Positions 16,190-22,633 of a DNA stretch of 64,000 nucleotides are shown here, one piece after another; positions within the stretch are counted from its first letter, which is position 1, and the number at the start of each line of letters is the position of its first letter. The translations under genes and the position numbers were made by a program. The stretch is taken from contig NZ_JBGCCH010000011.1 of the NCBI RefSeq assembly GCF_041261205.1, positions 62,001 to 126,000 on the forward strand. The letters are read 5' to 3'. Under the pieces are notes generated by a model, which had not been told where the DNA came from, did not search any database, and saw only the letters and a program-made list of their open reading frames with translations. The stretch comes from Catenulispora sp. MAP5-51. GTDB taxonomy: Bacteria; Actinomycetota; Actinomycetes; Streptomycetales; Catenulisporaceae.

Positions 16190-17128
16190 TCAGACCCGGG
16201 CGAGGTCCGCGGCGCCGATCAGACCGGCGTCCGGCCCCAGCGTCGCGGTCAGCACCTGCGCGTACGGCCGGTGCCCCTTGCCGGCCAGCTTGCGCCGGTA
16301 GGCCTCGGCGGCCGGGGCGCGCAGCAGGTCGCCGGCCTCGGAGACGCCGCCGGCCAGCACGAAGGCGCTGGGGTCCAGCAGCGCGGCGATGTCCGACATG
16401 CCCTGGCCGAGCCAGTCGGCGATCTCGTTGAAGGCCGCCAGCGCTATCGTGTCGCCGTTGCGGGCGGCCTCGGTGACGTGCGAGCCCTGGATGCCCTCGA
16501 CGGTGCCGTCGCCGAGCGCGAGCAGCTCCTTGGCCCGCCCCGTGGCCGCGGCGGCGCGCTCGCGGGCGGCGCGGACCAGGGCGTTGCCGGAGGCGTACTG
16601 CTCGAAGCAGCCGCGGTTGCCGCAGCCGCAGGGCCGGCCGTCGGGGACCACGCGGTAGTGGCCGGGCTCGCCGCCGATGCCGAAGCGGCCGCGGTACAGG
16701 GAGCCGCCCAGGATCAGGCCGCCGCCGATGCCGGTGCCGACGGTTATCACCACGACGTCGTCGTGGCCGGCCGCGGCGCCGAACTTGGCCTCGCCCCAGG
16801 CCGCGGCGTTGGCGTCGTTCTCCACGACCACCGGCAGGCCGATGCGCTCCTCGATGCGGTTCTTCAGCGGCTCGTTGACCCAGGAGACGTTGGGGGCGAA
16901 CAGCACGGTGGCGCGGTCGGCGTCGATGAAGCCGGCGGCGCCCAGGCCCACGGCGACGACCTCGTGGTCACCGCGGACCTTGCGCACCGCCTCGGCGATG
17001 GCGTCGGCAGTCTGGTCGGAGTTCTCCGGAGTGGAGACCTTGACCGAGTCGAGGATCTTCCCCTTCTCGTCGACCACGCCGGCCAGGATCTTCGTGCCGC
17101 CGATGTCTACGCCGATGGTGAGAGTCAT
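16190..17128 (-). CDS. glkA: ROK-family glucokinase
   Basis: The 312-residue enzyme phosphorylates glucose with ATP. Motifs: IGVDIGGTKI (ATP phosphate loop), VVVENDANAAAWGE (catalytic Asp), TVGTGIGGGLI, EPGHYRVVPDG and the ROK cysteine cluster CGCGNRGCFEQ, which binds zinc with the preceding His. The sequence is typical of actinobacterial GlkA, which in Streptomyces also mediates carbon catabolite repression. The start ATG overlaps the stop of the upstream DUF5304-like gene (TAATG), so translation is coupled. Confidence 0.93.
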   Translation of the reverse strand: MTLTIGVDIGGTKILAGVVDEKGKILDSVKVSTPENSDQTADAIAEAVRKVRGDHEVVAVGLGAAGFIDADRATVLFAPNVSWVNEPLKNRIEERIGLPVVVENDANAAAWGEAKFGAAAGHDDVVVITVGTGIGGGLILGGSLYRGRFGIGGEPGHYRVVPDGRPCGCGNRGCFEQYASGNALVRAARERAAAATGRAKELLALGDGTVEGIQGSHVTEAARNGDTIALAAFNEIADWLGQGMSDIAALLDPSAFVLAGGVSEAGDLLRAPAAEAYRRKLAGKGHRPYAQVLTATLGPDAGLIGAADLARV

Positions 17129-17655
17129 TAGTCCCTGTTCTTCTGTTCGGACGGATCGATCCGGTCCACCCGTTCGACGATGATCTTCTCCTGCTGTCCT
17201 GCCTTGTCGCCGCCGGGACCGGAATCCCGCCAGGACTGCTCGGAGCCGCGCACCGCCGACCGGAACGCCGCGGCGACCTCGCGGCCGGCGGCGCCGAGGT
17301 GGCGCGCCACCTCAGGGTACGACTGGACCGCCGGGGCCACGACGCGCGCCTCGAGGGCCGACCAGAGCTTGCGCGCCTCATCGGCGAGCGTCCCGAGATC
17401 CTCGCGCACCCCGGTGGGCCCTGTCGAGCCGGGACCGGGCGGTGTCCGTTCCTCGGAAGCCTGCGCGGCGCGGCCGGCGGAGCCGGGGTCCGCGTTGTCC
17501 GTTTCGGGGGTCTTGTCGCCCTGAACTGCGCCGATGCCGCCGATGCCGCCGTCGCCGGCGTCATCGCCGACGGCGCTGTCGGCGCTGTCGGCAGCGGCCG
17601 GGCGCGGCGGGATGTCCTCGAAGGGGATGTCGTCTTTTTTCTGGTTATCGCTCAC
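17128..17655 (-). CDS. DUF5304-like small acidic protein co-transcribed with glucokinase
   Basis: Starting at GTG 17655, which has GGGAGGGAC upstream, the protein is 175 residues. The first 80 are low-complexity Asp/Ala/Gly and Pro and probably disordered. The C-terminal 90 contain a predicted helical region (GTLADEARKLWSALEARVVAPAVQSYPEVARHLG) ending with EKIIVERVDRID. Genes of this type precede glkA in Streptomyces from memory, and the function is unsettled. A longer frame to 17703 overlaps the ATPase gene. Tight spacing on both sides places it in the ArsA-DUF-glkA operon. Confidence 0.72.
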   Translation of the reverse strand: MSDNQKKDDIPFEDIPPRPAAADSADSAVGDDAGDGGIGGIGAVQGDKTPETDNADPGSAGRAAQASEERTPPGPGSTGPTGVREDLGTLADEARKLWSALEARVVAPAVQSYPEVARHLGAAGREVAAAFRSAVRGSEQSWRDSGPGGDKAGQQEKIIVERVDRIDPSEQKNRD

Positions 17656-17671
17656 GGCTGGGTCCCTCCCG

Positions 17672-19003
17672 TCACCGGTCACCGTTTTGGGTGTCTTCAT
17701 CACTATGATCCGCCAGGAACCGCTCGGGCCACAGGCTCTCGTCCGGTTTGAAGCCGACGCGCAGCACGCCGTCCGAGATCCGGGCCGAGGCGATGCGGCA
17801 GCGGCGCAGCGCCCCGGGCAGCGGGAAGGCCCGCCGCTGGGCCGCGACGCCCGGGACCTCGACGCTGACCACCAGCTCGTCGCCGGAGCGCACCAGGCCG
17901 AGCTGGTCCCGCTCCACGCCGGGCAGCGGCAGGTCGTAGCGGTAGCCCTCGCCCTCGCTCAGCATCACCGGCTCCGGCGGGTCGGCCAGGCCGGGACCGG
18001 GATCCCCGCCGGCGTAGACCGCCTCGCCGAGGGCTTCCAGGGCCGCGACGCCGAGCGGCTCGGCGTCCTGGCGCGGCACGTCGGCCAGGGTGTCGGCGTC
18101 GGCGCGCAGGCCGTGCAGGGCCAGCAGGGTCGGGGTGGCCTGCAGCAGCGGCTGCACGGCGGCCGCGGGCGAGCCGACGATCCGCACCACGCTGCCGGGG
18201 TGCACCAGCGAGGCCCGCACGGCGGCGATCTCGGCGGCGGCGTTGTCGGTCCACTGCGTGACCATCGCGAACGGGGTCGGCAGGCCGACCAGCCCGGCCA
18301 GCAGCGGACGCAGCGCGCGGGCGGCCTGGCCCTCGATGGGCCGGACCCGGCGCAGCGCGGCGGCGGCGGTCTCGGGCCAGGCCAGCATCGCCAGCGCGGC
18401 CTTCAGCGGCGGGCCGTCCACCACGACGGTGTCCCACTCCGAGGAGCCCACGGCCGAGGCGATCTCGCGCAGCGCGAGGATGTCCGGCAGGCCGGGGACC
18501 GGCCCGAGCTCGGTGGCGTCCGGCGCCGTGAGGCCGGCGGCCGCCAGCGGGCCGGTGAGCAGCTTGGCGAGGTCGACCAGCGCGGTCTCGGTGGCCGCGG
18601 CCGGGTCGAAGCGGCGGACGGTGAGGTTGGCCAGCGCGGTGCGGCGGACGGCCGAGGCGTTCGCGGCGCTCGGCTCGCCGGAGTCGTCGGCGTTCCCGGC
18701 GTTCCGGGTGTCCTCGGAGCTCGCGGTGACCTCGATGTCCTCTGAGTCTGCGGCGGCGGAGTCTGCGGCGGCCCCGGAGTCCTTCAAGTCGTCGAAGTCG
18801 TCGTCGAGGGCGTCATCGATGTCCAGGACGTTTCCGTCCCCGGAGACACCCGACGCGCCGAGCACCGCGGCGAGCTCCCCGGCGTCGGCGACGCCGAGCA
18901 GCAAAGTCCGGTGTCCACTGCCCGCGGCCCGCAGCGCGGTCGCCGCCGCCAGGGTCGTGGTGCCCGCGCCGCCGGGGCCGGTGAGGAAGAGCAGCCGCGT
19001 CAC
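17672..19003 (-). CDS. ArsA/GET3-like ATPase with a degenerate P-loop
   Basis: The 443-residue protein starts with LLFLTGPGGAGTTTLAAATALRAA, at the site where ArsA ATPases have GKGGVGKTT. The nucleotide-binding lysine is replaced by Thr, so ATP hydrolysis is doubtful or altered. DTVVVDGPP is the switch region. An Asp/Ser/Ala-rich insertion lies around residues 60-115. The C-terminal 90 residues (DLPLPGVERDQLGLVRSGDELVVSVEVPG) form an HSP20-like beta-sandwich, the usual fusion in actinobacterial ArsA-like proteins. It shares 4 nt with the SRPBCC gene upstream and lies 16 nt before the DUF5304-like gene. Confidence 0.8.
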   Translation of the reverse strand: MTRLLFLTGPGGAGTTTLAAATALRAAGSGHRTLLLGVADAGELAAVLGASGVSGDGNVLDIDDALDDDFDDLKDSGAAADSAAADSEDIEVTASSEDTRNAGNADDSGEPSAANASAVRRTALANLTVRRFDPAAATETALVDLAKLLTGPLAAAGLTAPDATELGPVPGLPDILALREIASAVGSSEWDTVVVDGPPLKAALAMLAWPETAAAALRRVRPIEGQAARALRPLLAGLVGLPTPFAMVTQWTDNAAAEIAAVRASLVHPGSVVRIVGSPAAAVQPLLQATPTLLALHGLRADADTLADVPRQDAEPLGVAALEALGEAVYAGGDPGPGLADPPEPVMLSEGEGYRYDLPLPGVERDQLGLVRSGDELVVSVEVPGVAAQRRAFPLPGALRRCRIASARISDGVLRVGFKPDESLWPERFLADHSDEDTQNGDR

Positions 19004-19440
19004 GCCGAGATCGCCTCGACACGCTTCTTCAGCCCGGACAGCGCGCGGTCGATGATCAGCTTCTCGACCTTGCGCTTGAGCAGGCCGACCATCGGCAGCT
19101 TGACGTCCACCGCGAGCTGGTAGGTGACGTGGCTGCCGGCGTCGGTCGCCTCCACCACATAGGAGCCGTCCAGCGCCCGCATCATGTTCGAGGACAGGAG
19201 AGTCCAGCGGACCTCAACGTCCGAAGGGTATTCGTAAGCCAGGGTGTGCTCGTCGCGCAGCGCGCCGGCGTCCATGCGGTACCAGGCGCGGGTGGCGCGG
19301 CCGGCCTCGTCGCGCTCCTCGATCCGCGCTTCCTTCACTTCTCCGGCCCATTCCGGATAGGACTCGAAGTCGGTGATGACCTGGAGTACGGCCTCTGGCG
19401 GGGCCGCGATGTCGATGCTGGACTTGGTGCGCTCGGACAT
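19000..19440 (-). CDS. SRPBCC (START-like) ligand-binding protein
   Basis: The 146-residue protein has the START/polyketide-cyclase-like fold: SSIDIAAPPEAVLQVITDFESYPEWAGEVKEARI is the characteristic first strand-helix unit, and the C-terminal helix LLKRKVEKLIIDRALSGLKKRVEA closes the pocket. Such proteins bind hydrophobic ligands, and no catalytic residue can be assigned. It heads the operon SRPBCC-ArsA-DUF5304-glkA, with a 4-nt overlap to the next gene. Divergent from an acyl-CoA ligase gene, which makes a lipid ligand plausible. Confidence 0.82.
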   Translation of the reverse strand: MSERTKSSIDIAAPPEAVLQVITDFESYPEWAGEVKEARIEERDEAGRATRAWYRMDAGALRDEHTLAYEYPSDVEVRWTLLSSNMMRALDGSYVVEATDAGSHVTYQLAVDVKLPMVGLLKRKVEKLIIDRALSGLKKRVEAISA

Positions 19441-19590
19441 GGCCCGCCTCCTCGCCGTCGGTGGATGCGGCCAAGGCTATCGCGTACGCCACACCTGACG
19501 GCCGGTCGAGGGTCGCGGCAGGGCATGATGGTGTCCGACGGCCCTTGCCATGGGCAGGAGTCGTACAGGTTACAAAACAGCATCAAGTAC

Positions 19591-19606
19591 TACCTACCGG
19601 TTGGTA
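19591..19606. promoter_or_regulatory. TetR-type operator candidate upstream of the acyl-CoA ligase
   Basis: TACCTACCGGTTGGTA is a 16-bp near-perfect palindrome (14 of 16 positions). The ACC-N-ACCGGT-N-GGT pattern is typical of TetR-family operators. It lies 90 bp upstream of the ligase GTG and 150 bp upstream of the SRPBCC ATG, in a 255-bp divergent promoter region. No TetR gene adjoins it. Confidence 0.45.
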
Positions 19607-19695
19607 ATAAGCAGTAGCGTCAGGGCGCGCCTCGACCCCACGCGGCGCCCGGCCGCCCCGTCGTCCGGCCTCGAAGACGAGGAGTCAAGACAACC

Positions 19696-21543
19696 GTGCG
19701 TGAGTTCAGCGTCCCGCCGCTTTACGAGGTCGGCGCCACCGGCAACCTGACCGACGTGGTGCACAACGCGGCCGAGAAGGCCCCGGCCGCGGCGCTGCTG
19801 GGCCGCAAGGTCGGCGGCGTATGGCGTGATGTCACCGCCAAGGACTTCCTCTCCGAAGTCACCGCCTTGGCCAAGGGCATCGCCGCCTCCGGAATCGCGG
19901 TCGGCGACCGCGTAGCCCTGATGTCCCGCACCCGCTATGAGTGGACGCTGCTGGACTTCGCGCTGTTCGAGGCCGGCGCCGTGGTGGTGCCGGTGTACGA
20001 GACCTCCTCGGCCGAGCAGGTCGAGTGGATCCTGTCGGACTCCGGCGCGGTCGCGGTGTTCGCCGAGACCGACGGCAACGCCGCGTGCGTGGAATCCGCT
20101 CGCACCGGCCAGACCGGCTCCAGCATCGGCGGCGCGCCGAACGTCCGGCAGGTGTGGACGATCGAGCCGGACAGCGGCAAGGGCGCGGTCGAGGAACTGA
20201 CCGCGGCCGGCACCGCGATCAGCGACGAGGACCTGGCCGAGCGCCGCCGCGCGGCCACCCCGGAGTCGCTGGCCTCGATCATCTACACCTCCGGCACCAC
20301 CGGCCGGCCCAAGGGCTGCGTGCTGACCCACGGCACGTTCCTGGCCGAGTGCGAGAACGTGACGCGCATGGCGTCCGCGGCGTTCAACGACTCCGGCTCC
20401 ACGCTGCTGTTCCTGCCGCTGGCGCACGTGCTGGCCCGGGTCATCCAGACCGCGGCGCTCACCGCGCGGGTGAAGCTGGCGCACTGTTCGGACACCAAGA
20501 AGATCGTCGAGGAGCTGGCCGGCTTCAAGCCGACCTTCATCCTGTCGGTGCCGCGGGTGTTCGAGAAGGTCTACAACGGCGCGTCGCAGAAGGCGCACGC
20601 CGAGGGCAAGGGCGCGATCTTCGACAAGGCCGCGGCCACCGCGATCGCCTGGTCGCGCGCCGAGTACGCGGGCAAGGTCCCGATGGGCCTGAAGGTCAAG
20701 CACGCGGTCTTCGACAAGCTGGTCTACGGCAAGCTGCGCGCGGCCCTGGGCGGCAACGCCACGCTGGCCGTCTCCGGCGGCGCGCCGCTGGGCACCCGGC
20801 TGGTCCACTTCTTCCACGGCATCGGCCTGCAGGTCCAGGAGGGCTACGGCCTGACCGAGACGTGCGCGGCGATCACGCTGAACCCGATCGGCAAGGCCCG
20901 CCCCGGCACGGTCGGCGTCCCGGTCCCCGGCGCCTCGGTCCGCATCGCCGAGGACGGCGAGATCCTGCTCAAGGGCCCGATGGTGTTCTCCGGCTACTAC
21001 CACAACGACGCCGCCACGGCCGAGGCCATGCAGGACGGCTGGTTCGCCACCGGCGACATCGGCTCCCTGGACGCCGAGGGCTATCTGTCGATCACCGGCC
21101 GCAAGAAGGAGATCCTGGTCACCGCCGGCGGCAAGAACGTCGCCCCGGCCGTCCTGGAGGACCGGATCAACGCCCACCCCCTGGTGAACCTGTCGATGGT
21201 GGTCGGCGACAAGCAGCCCTTCATCGGCGCCCTGGTCACCCTGGACCCGGAGTCCCTCCCGACCTGGGCCGCGGCCCACGGCAAGCCGGCGGACTGGACC
21301 ATCGCCGACGCCGCCGAGGACACCGACGTCCGCGCCGAGATCCAGAAGGCGATCGACGACGCGAACCGCGCCGTCAGCCACGCCGAGGCGATCAAGAAGT
21401 TCGCGATCCTGGGCACGGAGTGGAGCGTCGAGGGCGGGCAGGTGACGCCGTCGATGAAGCTGAAGCGCAACGTGGTCATGCTGGAGAACTCCACGGACGT
21501 GGAGGCGCTCTACGCCGGGATCGGGTCGACGACCGGCTCGTGA
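19696..21543 (+). CDS. Long-chain fatty acyl-CoA synthetase (AMP-forming)
   Basis: The 615-residue ANL-superfamily enzyme activates fatty acids with ATP and CoA. Motifs: YTSGTTGRPKG (P-loop), VQEGYGLTETCA, GWFATGDIG and ITGRKKEILVTAGGKNVAP, with the catalytic Lys expected near the C-terminus (VTPSMKLKRN). It starts at GTG 19696 after GAGGAG. The N-terminal PPLYEVGATGNLTDVV is typical of the mycobacterial/streptomycete FadD15-like group. A hairpin terminator follows. Divergent from the SRPBCC operon and preceded by a palindrome, so transcription may respond to fatty-acid signals. Confidence 0.92.
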   Translation: MREFSVPPLYEVGATGNLTDVVHNAAEKAPAAALLGRKVGGVWRDVTAKDFLSEVTALAKGIAASGIAVGDRVALMSRTRYEWTLLDFALFEAGAVVVPVYETSSAEQVEWILSDSGAVAVFAETDGNAACVESARTGQTGSSIGGAPNVRQVWTIEPDSGKGAVEELTAAGTAISDEDLAERRRAATPESLASIIYTSGTTGRPKGCVLTHGTFLAECENVTRMASAAFNDSGSTLLFLPLAHVLARVIQTAALTARVKLAHCSDTKKIVEELAGFKPTFILSVPRVFEKVYNGASQKAHAEGKGAIFDKAAATAIAWSRAEYAGKVPMGLKVKHAVFDKLVYGKLRAALGGNATLAVSGGAPLGTRLVHFFHGIGLQVQEGYGLTETCAAITLNPIGKARPGTVGVPVPGASVRIAEDGEILLKGPMVFSGYYHNDAATAEAMQDGWFATGDIGSLDAEGYLSITGRKKEILVTAGGKNVAPAVLEDRINAHPLVNLSMVVGDKQPFIGALVTLDPESLPTWAAAHGKPADWTIADAAEDTDVRAEIQKAIDDANRAVSHAEAIKKFAILGTEWSVEGGQVTPSMKLKRNVVMLENSTDVEALYAGIGSTTGS

Positions 21544-21591
21544 GGCAGCTGCCGCGCCGCGCTCGCAAAGCGTGAAGGCGCGGAGAATATG

Positions 21592-21623
21592 AAGAAGGGC
21601 GTCCCGGCCGGGACGCCCTTCTT
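21592..21623 (+). terminator. Perfect hairpin terminator after the acyl-CoA ligase
   Basis: The arms AAGAAGGGCGTCCC (21592-21605) and its exact inverse (21610-21623) flank GGCC, making a fully symmetric stem. It lies between the converging ligase and VOC genes and can serve both strands. Confidence 0.8.
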
Positions 21624-21672
21624 GCTGCCGAAGATCTGGTGATGTGACTCATCGTGGCCGAAGAGCCGCCGG

Positions 21673-22095
21673 CTACCCCATCTCGCGCGGCGTCATGAGC
21701 CGGATGTGGTTGCCGGAGGGGTCGCGGAAGGACGAGTCGCGGCCGTAGAGCTCGTCGCTGGGCTTCTCGATGAACTCCACGCCGCGCTCCACCAGGGCGG
21801 CGTAGTCGGCGTCCACGTCCTCGGTGGTCAGGAAGACCGTGCCGGCGAAGCCCTTGCCGGTCAGCTCCTCCACCTTGGCGCGGGTGGCCTCGTCCATGAG
21901 CGGCTCGCCGACGATCTTCATCAGCACGATGCTGACGTCCGGCTGGTGCGCGGGGCCCACGGAGAGCCAGCGGAAGTTCCCCATCTCCGGCACCGTGATA
22001 TCCGCCCGGACCACGAAGCCGAGCTTGTTCGTGTAGAAGTCCAGGGCCACGTCCTGGTCGTGGACCCAGAGCTGAGTGCTGCTGAAGGAGATCAT
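21673..22095 (-). CDS. VOC-family (glyoxalase/bleomycin-resistance fold) protein
   Basis: The 140-residue protein has paired beta-alpha-beta-beta-beta modules: the first with STQLWVHDQDVALDFYTNKLGFVVRAD, the second with GTVFLTTEDVDADYAALVERGVEF and RDPSGNHIRLMTP. Its sequence matches the usual small actinobacterial VOC proteins of unknown substrate. The upstream AraC-type regulator gene ends 4 nt before the ATG, so the two are co-transcribed. Confidence 0.85.
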   Translation of the reverse strand: MISFSSTQLWVHDQDVALDFYTNKLGFVVRADITVPEMGNFRWLSVGPAHQPDVSIVLMKIVGEPLMDEATRAKVEELTGKGFAGTVFLTTEDVDADYAALVERGVEFIEKPSDELYGRDSSFRDPSGNHIRLMTPREMG

Positions 22096-22099
22096 GGGC

Positions 22100-22540
22100 T
22101 CACGCTAGGCCGCCGGGCGGCGCGCCGTCTTCTCGAAACGTCCGGTTCTTCGGCCGTCCGTAGGCGCGCAGCACACAGCCCGGGACCTGCACGAAGTGCG
22201 CCGCCGGCGGCGCGGCGGCCCGGTAGGCGGCCGGCGGCAGGCCGTAGACCCGGGTGAAGCTGGTGGTGAACGACCCGACGCTGGTCAGCCCGACCGCGCA
22301 GCAGATGTCGGCGACGGCGTAGTCGGTGTGCCGCAGCAGCGCCGCGGCCCGCTCCAGGCGCCGGGTGAGCAGGTAGGCGTGCGGCGACTCCCCGAAGGCG
22401 CGCCGGAACTCCCGCGAGAAGTGCGCCCGCGACAGCCGCGCCGCCGCCGCGAGGTCGGCGACGGTCAGCGGCTCGGCGTAGCGCGCGTCGGCGAGGTCTT
22501 TGGCGCGCTGCAGGTGGCGGGCGGGAGGGACGGGGGCCAC
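22100..22540 (-). CDS. Short AraC-family transcriptional regulator
   Basis: Starting at GTG 22540 the protein has 146 residues, almost all of it the AraC DNA-binding domain: LTVADLAAAARLSRAHFSREFRRAFGESPHAYLLTRRLERAAALLR (first HTH) and YAVADICCAVGLTSVGSFTTSFTRVYGLPPAAYR (second HTH). No N-terminal ligand-binding domain is present, and the C-terminal 25 residues are unassigned. Small AraC regulators next to a VOC gene are a common pair, suggesting that the VOC protein and regulator act together. The open frame continues far upstream but only as antisense to the UvrA-like gene. Confidence 0.83.
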   Translation of the reverse strand: MAPVPPARHLQRAKDLADARYAEPLTVADLAAAARLSRAHFSREFRRAFGESPHAYLLTRRLERAAALLRHTDYAVADICCAVGLTSVGSFTTSFTRVYGLPPAAYRAAAPPAAHFVQVPGCVLRAYGRPKNRTFREDGAPPGGLA

Positions 22541-22620
22541 GCTGCGAGGGTAGCGCCGGGCACCGACACGCGCCGCCTCGCGCGCAGGTGCGCCGACGTG
22601 CGCCGCCCAGCGCCCGCCGA

Positions 22621-22626
22621 TACCGT
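22621..22626 (+). promoter_or_regulatory. Candidate -10 for a leaderless uvrA-like transcript
   Basis: TACCGT matches TANNNT and is followed by 7 nt and then the ATG at 22634, so the transcript would start at the ATG. No Shine-Dalgarno sequence precedes that ATG. Confidence 0.4.
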
Positions 22627-22633
22627 GACTGGC

